NCBI RefSeq assembly: GCF_050596425.1 | Contig: NZ_CP192292.1 | Coordinates: forward strand, 3,534,001 to 3,598,000 | Direction of reading: 5' to 3' | Source: G963665925 sp050596425 | Lineage (GTDB): Bacteria > Bacillota > Clostridia > Peptostreptococcales > Acidaminobacteraceae | DNA length: 64,000 nucleotides | Part shown: piece by piece, positions 21,145-29,397 of the stretch | Numbering within the stretch: the first letter of the stretch is position 1 | How the letters are laid out: the number at the start of each line of letters is the position of its first letter | Made by a program: the position numbers and the translations under genes | The notes under the pieces: generated by a model | Told to the model about the DNA's origin: nothing | Databases searched by the model: none | Seen by the model: only the letters and a program-made list of their open reading frames with translations

Positions 21145-23121
21145 TTAGTTTAAGTCTAGTTGTTCTAAATACTCGTGACCGTGTGTTGAAATGAATTCTT
21201 TACGACCATCAAGATCGTCACCTAGTAAGATATCAAATGTTCTTTGTGTATGATCAAGATCGTCTGGCACAACTTGTATCAGCCTTCTGCTGTCCGGCGA
21301 CATTGTTGTTTGCCACATCATTTCAGGTTCATTCTCACCAAGACCCTTTGATCTTTGAATGGAATATGGTGCACCTTTAAGTTTTTTGAGTATTTGATTC
21401 TTTTCCACTTCATTATAAGCAAAATACGTCTTCTTCTTTGAAGTGATCTCATATAAAGGTGATTCAGCAATATATACTTTTCCTTCATGAATAAGCGTCG
21501 GCATAAGTCTATAAAGCATCGTCAGTATAAGTGTTCGAATTTGGAAACCATCCACATCGGCATCGGTACAAATTATAACTTTGTCCCAGTTTAGCCTGTC
21601 TAGATTAAAGGTATCCATATCCTTGCTGTGTTTTGTTTTGATTTCAACACCACATCCAAGAACTTTTATCAGGTCCACAACAATGTCACTTGCAAATATC
21701 TTTGCATAGTCCGCCTTTAGGCAGTTCAGAATCTTACCACGCACTGGCATGAGAGCTTGAAAGTCTGAATCCCTTGCAAGCTTACAAGCACCCAGGGCCG
21801 AATCACCCTCCACGATATATATTTCTCGACGTGCGATTTCTTTGGTTCTGCAGTCCACAAACTTTTTAACGCGGTTCTTAATATCCACTTTTTCACTGAG
21901 CGTCTTCTTAAGATTGAGTCGCGTTTTCTCAGCCTTTTCTCGACTGCGCTTGTTGATGAGAATTTGATCAACAATTCTCTCTGCAAGGGGTTGATTCTCA
22001 ATCAAATATATTTCCAGCTCACGTTTAATCAAGTCTGCAATAAACTCTTGAATAAACTTATTGGTAATGGCCTTTTTTGTCTGGTTTTCATATGAGGTCA
22101 TTGTAGAAAAAGAATTTGTTACCAGAATCAAACTATCTTGAATATCTGTAAACGTGACCTTTTTCTCGTTCTTAGTGTACTTATTTTGCTTTTTAATGAA
22201 TTTGTCAATTTCATAAACAAAGGCCTGCTTCACAGCCTTGTCCGGTGAGCCACCATGCTCAAGATAACTGGAGTTGTGATAGTACTCAATTAAGTTGAAT
22301 TCATTGTTAAAGGCAAACGCCAGTTGTGCCTTAACCCTGTATTCAGGCTTATCATCCCTATCCTTACCAACACCTTCATCCGATATCATTACTGGTTCCG
22401 TGAGGGCCTTGCCTTCATTCAGTTCTTGGATATAGTCCATAATCCCGTTTTCATAGATGTACTCATGAACAAGTCCTGTTTCATCATCTTCTAGGATGAA
22501 TTTCAGCCCAGCATTGACAATGGCTTGCTTTTTCAGTACATCTTCAAAAAACGACACAGGAATACTGATGTCCGTAAAGACATCTAAATCGGGTTTCCAG
22601 GTCTGAACAGAGCCTGTATGCTCATATTCACATTCCGTCTTTTTAAGACCGCCTACATTGCGCCCCTTTTCGAAATGGAGTTCATACTTAAAACCATCTC
22701 TATATACAGTGACATCCATATACTCAGAAGCGTACTGTGTTGCACATGCCCCTAAACCATTTAAGCCTAGAGAGTATTCATAGATTTCACCATCATTATT
22801 GTTGTACTTTCCGCCTGCATACAGTTCACAGTAAATGAGTTCCCAGTTGAATTTTTCTTCATTTGGATTATAGTCTAGCGGTATGCCACGACCTTTATCT
22901 TTTACAGTGATGGAATGATCTGTATGGCGCGTGATTATGATTTCACTACCATGTCCTTCTCTCGCTTCATCAATAGAATTTGATAGAATCTCAAAAAAGG
23001 AGTGCTGACAGCCTTCAAGCCCATCTGACCCAAATATGACAGATGGTCTTTTCCGAACCCTGTCTTCACCCTTTAGCGAAGAAATACTGGTGTTATCATA
23101 GGTTTGTTTCTTATTAACCAT
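21145..23121 (-). CDS. Type IIA DNA topoisomerase subunit B (ParE/GyrB-like, divergent)
   Basis: This ATPase/TOPRIM subunit is 658 residues. The GHKL pocket shows E44/N48/D51 (EILSNSIDEA), DKGRGIP at 75-81 and a modified lid GLNGLGA at 119-125, where gyrases have GLHGVGA. The transducer QTK lysine is at 347-349. TOPRIM motifs are EGDSA at 438-442 and DADVDG at 520-525. The PLRGK block of gyrases is PVRGK here, and the usual GG after EGDSA is LG. All catalytic acids are present, so an active enzyme is expected. It is first in a two-gene operon, with GAGGTGA before ATG 23121. No recF or dnaN neighbour is present, so it is unlikely to be the housekeeping gyrB. Confidence 0.87.
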   Translation of the reverse strand: MVNKKQTYDNTSISSLKGEDRVRKRPSVIFGSDGLEGCQHSFFEILSNSIDEAREGHGSEIIITRHTDHSITVKDKGRGIPLDYNPNEEKFNWELIYCELYAGGKYNNNDGEIYEYSLGLNGLGACATQYASEYMDVTVYRDGFKYELHFEKGRNVGGLKKTECEYEHTGSVQTWKPDLDVFTDISIPVSFFEDVLKKQAIVNAGLKFILEDDETGLVHEYIYENGIMDYIQELNEGKALTEPVMISDEGVGKDRDDKPEYRVKAQLAFAFNNEFNLIEYYHNSSYLEHGGSPDKAVKQAFVYEIDKFIKKQNKYTKNEKKVTFTDIQDSLILVTNSFSTMTSYENQTKKAITNKFIQEFIADLIKRELEIYLIENQPLAERIVDQILINKRSREKAEKTRLNLKKTLSEKVDIKNRVKKFVDCRTKEIARREIYIVEGDSALGACKLARDSDFQALMPVRGKILNCLKADYAKIFASDIVVDLIKVLGCGVEIKTKHSKDMDTFNLDRLNWDKVIICTDADVDGFQIRTLILTMLYRLMPTLIHEGKVYIAESPLYEITSKKKTYFAYNEVEKNQILKKLKGAPYSIQRSKGLGENEPEMMWQTTMSPDSRRLIQVVPDDLDHTQRTFDILLGDDLDGRKEFISTHGHEYLEQLDLN

Positions 23122-23193
23122 GCTTTCACCTCATATAGAATTGTGACAGTCACTTCCTATATATAATAGGTTCACCCTAAACTGCCAATGTCC

Positions 23194-23222
23194 ATTATAA
23201 TATAAGGTCGGATGAACATCAA
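23194..23222 (-). promoter_or_regulatory. Putative promoter of the topoisomerase operon
   Basis: TTGATG (23222-23217) and TATAAT (23199-23194), 17-bp spacer, about 70 bp before the start codon. Confidence 0.6.
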
Positions 23223-23310
23223 ACCATCCGTGCATGTTTTAACAAAAGTCCTACCGAATCTTAATCTAATAGCCCCCCTCTGGACCTGGATTTTTCACAA
23301 ATTTCCAGAT

Positions 23311-23646
23311 TCATTCCTCTTCTGACGCATCGTTATCCAGTTCGTCACGAAGAATCATTAGACCTTCCATAGCCTTTGGAAACCCAGCCGTTGGCGCCAC
23401 AAGCAGTATGGCGTGTTCAACTTCTCTTCTTGTGCATCCAGCGCTTAGAGCCTTATGTATATGTGTTCTAAGGGCAAAAGGATACTGCTGACTTGCTGAT
23501 ATGGCCACCTTTATAAGCCACCTGTTTTTTTCATCTATCGGCCCACCTTTTTCATGAACTGCTTGTCCAAATGACTCATACGCCTTGTATACATCTGTAT
23601 GCATGGCCTTCATATAAATAAAATTCTCCATTTTCTTGTTTGTCAT
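23311..23646 (-). CDS. Carboxymuconolactone decarboxylase (CMD/AhpD)-family protein without the CxxC pair
   Basis: This 111-residue protein has the CMD helical fold, recognised from AYESFGQAVHEKGGPIDEKN and LRTHIHKALSAGCTRREVEH. AhpD-type members have a CxxC redox pair about two turns before the histidine; here that segment reads SQQYPFALRTH and holds no cysteine. The only cysteine is in SAGC. It therefore probably lacks alkylhydroperoxidase activity. GGGAGGTG lies 8 nt before ATG 23646. The gene stands alone, divergent from the threonine operon. The biochemical role is unknown. Confidence 0.8.
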   Translation of the reverse strand: MTNKKMENFIYMKAMHTDVYKAYESFGQAVHEKGGPIDEKNRWLIKVAISASQQYPFALRTHIHKALSAGCTRREVEHAILLVAPTAGFPKAMEGLMILRDELDNDASEEE

Positions 23647-23746
23647 TTATAACACCTCCCTATCAATTTCTTTTATACCCAACTCAAAGTATAAAAGTAT
23701 AATTGAAAGAATTTTGTGAAAACCTTTTCTTTCTCGGACAAGTGTC

Positions 23747-23775
23747 TTGCCACTACGGACACACTGTGTTATACT
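23747..23775 (+). promoter_or_regulatory. Promoter of the homoserine/threonine operon
   Basis: TTGCCA (23747-23752) and TATACT (23770-23775) with a 17-bp spacer lie about 65 bp upstream of the first gene. Confidence 0.7.
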
Positions 23776-23838
23776 CTCTATAAAGTTTTCGAGAGAAAAA
23801 CATTTGTACGCCAATCAAGAACAGGAGATGTGATTATT

Positions 23839-24279
23839 TTGGATAAAAAGAAATATCTCGTCGTCCATGCGGATGCGTTGCCAGATGTCTATAAAAAAGT
23901 AGTGGATGCAAAAGAACTCATTAAAAACGGTGAAGTCACAGGTGTATCAGAAGCCGTAAAGGCAGTCGGCATAAGCCGAAGCACCTATTACAAATATTCT
24001 GATCATGTCTTTTCTTTAGCAGAAGGGGCTCTTGGGAAGAAAGTCACCTTGACCTTACTCCTCCATCACGAATCAGGCATTTTATCAACTGTCCTGGACA
24101 GACTTGCCCAGGCACACTGTAACATTCTCACCATCAGTCAAGATACACCTATAAACGGCATAGCCAATGTATCGTTGACCTTTGACATTAGCGAACTGAA
24201 AATGTCATTTGAAGCTCTCATGGATGAACTTAAGGGGATGAACGGTGTTAAAAAGCTCACACTCATCGCTATGGAATAA
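23839..24279 (+). CDS. ACT-domain regulatory protein (PheB/UPF0735 family)
   Basis: This 146-residue protein has an N-terminal helical segment with ISEAVK-like VSEAVKAVGISRSTYYKY, which resembles a small helix-turn-helix. A C-terminal ACT domain (about residues 70-146) begins KVTLTLLLHHESGILSTVLD. ACT domains bind amino acids. The frame runs upstream to 23716, but the TTG at 23839 matches the family N-terminus (LDKKKYLVVHADALPD) and follows AGGAG, with a somewhat long 11-nt gap; GTG 23830 is too close to that site. In many Clostridia this gene precedes homoserine dehydrogenase, as here. A regulatory role in threonine/methionine or aromatic amino-acid synthesis is inferred from the domain and position. 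Confidence 0.85.
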   Translation: MDKKKYLVVHADALPDVYKKVVDAKELIKNGEVTGVSEAVKAVGISRSTYYKYSDHVFSLAEGALGKKVTLTLLLHHESGILSTVLDRLAQAHCNILTISQDTPINGIANVSLTFDISELKMSFEALMDELKGMNGVKKLTLIAME

Positions 24280-24294
24280 TTGGAGGTGTGTCAA

Positions 24295-25533
24295 TTGAAA
24301 CGTATAGCATTACTAGGATACGGCACTGTTGGTTCCGGAGTATACGAAGTCGTAGCCAAAAATATCGACAGTGTTAAAGATAAATTTAAAGTGGATATAT
24401 CCATTGAGGATATACTCGTAAGAAATGTTGAAAAATACAAAGACTTGATCCATTTGGACAAGTTCAAAACAGATTTTGATAGCATTCTAGAATCTGAACC
24501 TGACATTGTTGTTGAGGTTATGGGTGGACTACATCCCGCTTATGACTACATCAAGAAATGCATTGAAAATGGTATTCATGTTGTCACAGCAAACAAAGAT
24601 TTAATTGCTGAGTACGGTCAAGAACTTCAAAACCTGGCCGCTCAAAAGGATGTTGCTCTTCTTTTCGAAGCCAGCGTCGGCGGGGGAATCCCAGTGCTTA
24701 AACCTTTACAGGAATGTCTGGGTGGCAATAGCATTGACTCCATTACAGCCGTTATCAATGGTACAACCAACTTCATCTTGTCAAAGATGTATAACGAAAA
24801 TATGAGTTATGAAGACGCTCTAAAAATTGCACAAGATGTTGGCTTTGCAGAAGCTGATCCCACATCGGATGTACAGGGTTTTGATGCAGTACGAAAACTG
24901 GCCATTCTTTCTTCCCTAGCCTATGGACAGGAATTTAAATGGTCAGATATGCCGACAGTTGGCATCACTGACATTGACAGCGACGACATTGAATGTGTTA
25001 AGACAATGGATTCAAAAATTAAGCTTCTCGCTTATAGCGAATACATCAACAACGAGCTTTACGCTGCCGTTCGTCCTGTTGTGGTAAGCAATTCTGACCC
25101 AATCGCTCTCATCGATAATGAGTTTAACGCAGTCATTCTAACTGGGGACTCTGTGGGCGAAGTCATGTTCGTTGGTAAGGGAGCCGGCAAACTTCCAACA
25201 GCAAGCGCAGTTTTTGGTGACATTCTTGACATCATACAAAACAAAAAAGAAAAATCATACATCGAACTCAGAAAGGATGCAACCATTCATAAATTATGGC
25301 CCAAGGCATCCAAATGGGTTATCCGCCTGGTGGGACAAGATAAGAACACCATGATCAGACAACTTCTTGATCAGTTCGCAGGCAGTGAACTCCGTATTCA
25401 AACGTCAGAGAACGATCATCAGATTCATGCCGTTGTCCATTCAGACAACGAATCCATGCTCCTTGCCAAGCTTTCTGATTTAGAGCAGGCAGACAATATT
25501 GATCACGTAAAGTATTTTTTAGTCTATAGATAG
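24295..25533 (+). CDS. hom: Homoserine dehydrogenase
   Basis: It reduces aspartate-semialdehyde to homoserine, the branch point to threonine and methionine. The 412-residue protein has an N-terminal NAD(P) fold (GYGTVGSG at 8-15), the catalytic/dimerisation domain with NGTTNFIL and EADPTSDVQGFDA, and a C-terminal ACT domain (about 335-412) that normally gives threonine feedback control. I chose TTG 24295 because GGAGGTG lies 6 nt upstream and the protein then begins KRIALLGYGTVG; the longer frame would start inside that site. It lies 15 nt after the ACT-domain gene and 17 nt before thrB. Confidence 0.96.
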   Translation: MKRIALLGYGTVGSGVYEVVAKNIDSVKDKFKVDISIEDILVRNVEKYKDLIHLDKFKTDFDSILESEPDIVVEVMGGLHPAYDYIKKCIENGIHVVTANKDLIAEYGQELQNLAAQKDVALLFEASVGGGIPVLKPLQECLGGNSIDSITAVINGTTNFILSKMYNENMSYEDALKIAQDVGFAEADPTSDVQGFDAVRKLAILSSLAYGQEFKWSDMPTVGITDIDSDDIECVKTMDSKIKLLAYSEYINNELYAAVRPVVVSNSDPIALIDNEFNAVILTGDSVGEVMFVGKGAGKLPTASAVFGDILDIIQNKKEKSYIELRKDATIHKLWPKASKWVIRLVGQDKNTMIRQLLDQFAGSELRIQTSENDHQIHAVVHSDNESMLLAKLSDLEQADNIDHVKYFLVYR

Positions 25534-25550
25534 TATTAATGGAGGCGCAT

Positions 25551-26456
25551 ATGTTTCGCATTACAGTTCCCGCAACATCTGCAAATATTGGACCAGGCTT
25601 TGACGCCATGGGCCTGGCCCTCAACCTTTTTTTAAGCGTGGATGTAAAACCACTCGAGTCTAATATTCAGCGGGTGGTCTGGACAGATAGGTCCATGACG
25701 CCCCTGTCTGATGAGAAAAATCTTATACTTGTTTCCCTAACAACAACACTCAAGAAACTCAATATGGAAACACAAGGGTTTGAACTCAATATGCGCGACT
25801 GCAAGATTCCCGTTTCTCGTGGGCTTGGCAGCAGTGCTTCTGCCATCGTGGCTGGTATAATGGCCGCCAATGAACTTTCTGGCAAAAAGATGACCCAAAG
25901 GGATATTATTGACTGGGCCACAGAACTCGAAGGGCATCCCGACAACGTTGTGCCTGCTATTCTCGGCGGAATGAGCGTTTCTTTTCAGTCTGAGGGCAAG
26001 GTGTTTACAACACAGGTCCCAGTGCCTTCTCAATTGGCATTCGCAGTGATGGTACCCGATTTTGAACTCAGCACAAAGTTGGCTCGTGAGGCCCTGCCCA
26101 AAACCTACTCTAAAGCAGATTGTATTCACAATCTTTCAAGGACTGCATATTTAGTTGCTTCATTCAACGCGGGGTCTATTGAAGGTTTAAGAGAGGCCCT
26201 TAATGATAAAATCCATCAGCCCTATAGAATCAGCTTGATCAAGGATGGAAGACATATACTTGATAAATCAAGAGAACTAGGCGCGACTGGAGAGTTTATA
26301 AGTGGAGCTGGACCCACACTCATCGCCCTCTATGATAAGTCCGATATAACCTTTAAGAAAAAACTAGAAGAAATGCTCAGCCAACTTACAAGCAAGTGGA
26401 CCCTGCTTGACCTGAATGTTTGTAGGCAAGGCGCAACAGTTGAGGTGATCTCATGA
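25551..26456 (+). CDS. thrB: Homoserine kinase
   Basis: This GHMP-family kinase phosphorylates homoserine for threonine synthesis. The 301-residue protein has the glycine-rich ATP loop PVSRGLGSSASA and the N-terminal PATSANIGPGFDAMG signature. ATG 25551 follows GGAGG by 5 nt; the ATG 12 nt upstream overlaps that site. Its stop overlaps the aspartokinase start by 4 nt (ATGA), indicating coupling. No threonine synthase gene (thrC) is in the operon, so that step must be encoded elsewhere. Confidence 0.95.
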   Translation: MFRITVPATSANIGPGFDAMGLALNLFLSVDVKPLESNIQRVVWTDRSMTPLSDEKNLILVSLTTTLKKLNMETQGFELNMRDCKIPVSRGLGSSASAIVAGIMAANELSGKKMTQRDIIDWATELEGHPDNVVPAILGGMSVSFQSEGKVFTTQVPVPSQLAFAVMVPDFELSTKLAREALPKTYSKADCIHNLSRTAYLVASFNAGSIEGLREALNDKIHQPYRISLIKDGRHILDKSRELGATGEFISGAGPTLIALYDKSDITFKKKLEEMLSQLTSKWTLLDLNVCRQGATVEVIS

Positions 26457-27673
26457 AAGGTGTCATAGTACAAAAATATGGTGGTACGTCAATGGGAGAC
26501 ATTGAACGTATTCAGAATGTAGCAAGGCGGGTTGTCGACCACAAACGCGGTGGCCACCAGGTCATTGTCGTGGTCAGTGCCATGGGAAAGACAACAGACC
26601 ATCTTGTTGATATGGCTACAACGCTCAACCCCAATCCCTCGGCACGGGAAATGGACATGCTTCTTTCCACAGGTGAACAGGTTTCTATTTCTTTACTGGC
26701 CATGGCTATTGACCAACTTGGGGAAAAGGCAATTTCTCTTACCGGTGCCCAGTGTGGCATTAAGACAGATGCCCACCATAAAAAAGCTCGGATTGAATCC
26801 ATTGAAACCAGCCGTATCATTGAGGAGTTTGAAAGAAACCACATTGTTATCGTCGCTGGATTTCAAGGGATAACACAGTTAGGGGACATCACAACCCTCG
26901 GTCGTGGTGGATCAGATACAACAGCCGTGGCACTGGCTGCCGCAGTCAAGGCCGAAAAGTGCGAAATTTATACTGATGTTGATGGGGTTTTCACAACAGA
27001 CCCTCGTAAAGTAGACAGTGCACGTCAATTAAAGGAAATTAGCTATGATGAAATGCTTGAACTGGCGAAACTTGGGGCAAAGGTCCTCCACCCACGTTCG
27101 GTGGAGCTGGCTAGAAAATACAGCGTTCCCCTCGTGGTCAGATCCAGTTTTAACAACAATGAAGGTACACGAATTGTGGAGGTGTCAAAGTTGGAAAAAG
27201 TACAAGTTCGAGGTGTGACAGCCGATCCCGATATAGCAAGAATTTCAGTTTCTAAGGTTCCCGACACACCCGGCGTTGCCTTTCAACTCTTTAGTCAATT
27301 GGCCAAGCAAAATATTCATCTTGATATGATTATTCAAAACTTAAACCACGACGAGCACAATGATATTTCCTTCACCGTGCCCACTGATGACTTGGCTGAT
27401 GCGACCAGTATCGCCACTTCATTTTCTGAAAAAGTTGGCGGTGGTGAAGTCATTATTAAAAGAGACGTCAGCAAGGTTTCTATTGTTGGCACAGGCATAA
27501 CCGGGAACGCAGAGGTGGCTTCTCTTCTCTTTGGAACCCTTTCTGAGTTGGGCATCAATATTGAAATGATCTCAACTTCCGAAATTAAGATTTCATGTAT
27601 TATCGATGCAGCTTCAAGTGATTTAGCCGTAGCAAGTCTGCACAATGCCTTTGACCTGGGTCTTGGGCTTTAA
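26453..27673 (+). CDS. Aspartate kinase
   Basis: It phosphorylates aspartate, the first step toward lysine, threonine and methionine. The 406-residue protein opens with the family signature VQKYGGTSMGD, has the GRGGSDTTAVALAAA substrate/ATP segment and two C-terminal ACT domains (about 265-406). The length fits the alpha form of the single-function, LysC-like class; such genes often have an internal start for a beta subunit, which I did not locate. It is fourth in the operon and terminator-proximal. Feedback by lysine and/or threonine cannot be decided by eye. Confidence 0.95.
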   Translation: MKGVIVQKYGGTSMGDIERIQNVARRVVDHKRGGHQVIVVVSAMGKTTDHLVDMATTLNPNPSAREMDMLLSTGEQVSISLLAMAIDQLGEKAISLTGAQCGIKTDAHHKKARIESIETSRIIEEFERNHIVIVAGFQGITQLGDITTLGRGGSDTTAVALAAAVKAEKCEIYTDVDGVFTTDPRKVDSARQLKEISYDEMLELAKLGAKVLHPRSVELARKYSVPLVVRSSFNNNEGTRIVEVSKLEKVQVRGVTADPDIARISVSKVPDTPGVAFQLFSQLAKQNIHLDMIIQNLNHDEHNDISFTVPTDDLADATSIATSFSEKVGGGEVIIKRDVSKVSIVGTGITGNAEVASLLFGTLSELGINIEMISTSEIKISCIIDAASSDLAVASLHNAFDLGLGL

Positions 27674-27759
27674 AATGTCACTCAAGGATTATACAATCTG
27701 AATTGGTCAGATTGATCCTTTTAAGCCCATTCATGGGCATACTCTCTCTCAAATGCATG

Positions 27760-27796
27760 AAAAAACGCTCATCAGTTTTGATGAGCGTTTTTTCTT
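27760..27796 (+). terminator. Intrinsic terminator of the threonine operon
   Basis: ACGCTCATCA/TGATGAGCGT with a 4-nt loop, flanked by A6 and followed by T6. The A-tract lets it also work leftward for phoU. Confidence 0.92.
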
Positions 27797-27879
27797 TACG
27801 GCAAATCTATTGGATTATTAGACAAATGTCTACTTGTAAGCAGTTTTGTGTCGCAGATTATTACTTGTATGAGGGACTG

Positions 27880-28530
27880 CTAAAAATTCATTCTTTCCCC
27901 TGTGGACATATATATAATTCTTTCGCAAATGTTTGTTGTATGGTCAGCAATGCGTTCAAGATACCGTCCGATAAAAAGGAGGTTCACAATCTGATCCACT
28001 TCCTCCACATCATCTTTTCTCATAAACTCTAAGAGGTCTAAGTAGATCGTTTCATATAAGGCGTCCACTTCATCATCTCGCTTTGCCACTTCAATGGCCA
28101 GTTGAGAGTTGGCCTGAACAAAACTGTCAATGCTTTCATTGACCATTTTCCTAACGATTTCAGCCATTTTAGGAATATCGATCAGTGGTTTGATAAATGG
28201 CTTCTTTCCTATATCAATAACAACTTTAGCAATATTTACACAGTGGTCTCCAATCCGCTCAAGATCTGTAATAATCTTAAGGATTGCACTCACGCGTCTA
28301 AGGTCACCTGCAATTGGATTTTGAAGGGCAATTAGCTCCAAACTTTTCTTTTCTATACTAATCTCCATATTATCAATTTTATTGTCAAGTCTGATAATGC
28401 GGTTGGCCAAATCAAGATCCTGTTCCATGAGTGCCTTTATAGACAGTTCAATAATTTCTTCCACCTGGGAACTCATTTTGAGCAGCAGTGCGTCAAGTTC
28501 TTTTATATTATAATCGAGTTGTTCTCGCAT
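27880..28530 (-). CDS. phoU: Phosphate-transport regulator PhoU
   Basis: The 216 residues form two repeated three-helix PhoU domains, recognised from RLDNKIDNME and ITDLERIGDHCVNIA in the first half and LLFIGRYLERIADHTTNI in the second. PhoU binds metal clusters and relays Pst transporter status to PhoR, damping the Pho response. It is the last gene of the leftward pst cluster, 14 bp after pstB, with GGAGGGACG before ATG 28530. Its presence next to phoPR and pst is the standard arrangement. Confidence 0.96.
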   Translation of the reverse strand: MREQLDYNIKELDALLLKMSSQVEEIIELSIKALMEQDLDLANRIIRLDNKIDNMEISIEKKSLELIALQNPIAGDLRRVSAILKIITDLERIGDHCVNIAKVVIDIGKKPFIKPLIDIPKMAEIVRKMVNESIDSFVQANSQLAIEVAKRDDEVDALYETIYLDLLEFMRKDDVEEVDQIVNLLFIGRYLERIADHTTNICERIIYMSTGERMNF

Positions 28531-28544
28531 AACGTCCCTCCTAA

Positions 28545-29303
28545 TTAACCGAATCTACCAGTGATATAGTCCTCTGTTTTCTGATTCACAGGATTGCTAA
28601 AAAGTTTCGAGGTCTGATCGAATTCGACCAATTCACCCATTAGGAAAAATGCTGTGTCATCAGAAATACGCCCCGCCTGCTGCATAGAGTGTGTCACTAT
28701 AACAATCGTATAGTCTTCTTTAAGCTGTGCGGCTAATTCTTCAATTTTTAGAGTGGCAATTGGGTCAAGGGCCGATGTCGGTTCATCCATGAGAAGGACT
28801 TCAGGTTCCACTGCAAGCGCTCTTGCAATACACAGTCGTTGCTGCTGACCCCCGGACATCCCCAGAGCATTGTTCTTAAGTCGGTCTTTCACTTCATCCC
28901 AAATAGCAGCCTGTCTTAAACTTCTTTCAACAATTTCGTCAAGATCAGCCTTTTTCCTGATACCATGGGCTCTTGGACCATAGGCCACATTGTCATAAAT
29001 ACTCATTGGGAATGGATTAGGTTTTTGGAAAACCATGCCCACCCGTCTTCTAAGGTTAATGACATCTACATTATTATAAATATCAATGCCATCCAGCTTG
29101 ACTTCACCGTCGATTTTAGTGCCTTCAATAAGGTCATTCATACGGTTTAAGGTTTTTAAAAATGTTGATTTACCACATCCAGACGGTCCAATTAAGGCCG
29201 TGATGCCATTGGCTTTAATGTCCATGTTTATATCTTTTAGTGCATGAAAATTATCATAATAAAAATCTAAATCTTTTATACTGAATTTTGGTGTTGAATT
29301 CAT
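28545..29303 (-). CDS. pstB: Phosphate ABC transporter ATP-binding protein PstB
   Basis: The 252-residue ATPase has Walker A GPSGCGKST at 39-47, signature LGMSGGQQQR at 147-156 and Walker B EVLLMDEP at 168-175. It powers high-affinity phosphate import through PstC/PstA. GAGGTG precedes ATG 29303. It is separated from pstA by the chemoreceptor gene at 29398, unlike the usual pstSCAB-phoU order. Confidence 0.97.
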   Translation of the reverse strand: MNSTPKFSIKDLDFYYDNFHALKDINMDIKANGITALIGPSGCGKSTFLKTLNRMNDLIEGTKIDGEVKLDGIDIYNNVDVINLRRRVGMVFQKPNPFPMSIYDNVAYGPRAHGIRKKADLDEIVERSLRQAAIWDEVKDRLKNNALGMSGGQQQRLCIARALAVEPEVLLMDEPTSALDPIATLKIEELAAQLKEDYTIVIVTHSMQQAGRISDDTAFFLMGELVEFDQTSKLFSNPVNQKTEDYITGRFG

Positions 29304-29397
29304 AATTTCACCTCAATAATTTACTGATGCTTATAAAGAAGTTTGCCAATCCATTCATTCTTGCACCTGTGAATTTGCAGGCATCTTCATAACAATA

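Noticed and set aside
26453..27673. Rightward ORFs of 60-130 residues opposite thrB and the aspartokinase gene
   Set aside because: They are antisense shadows of well-supported genes, with no ribosome binding sites.
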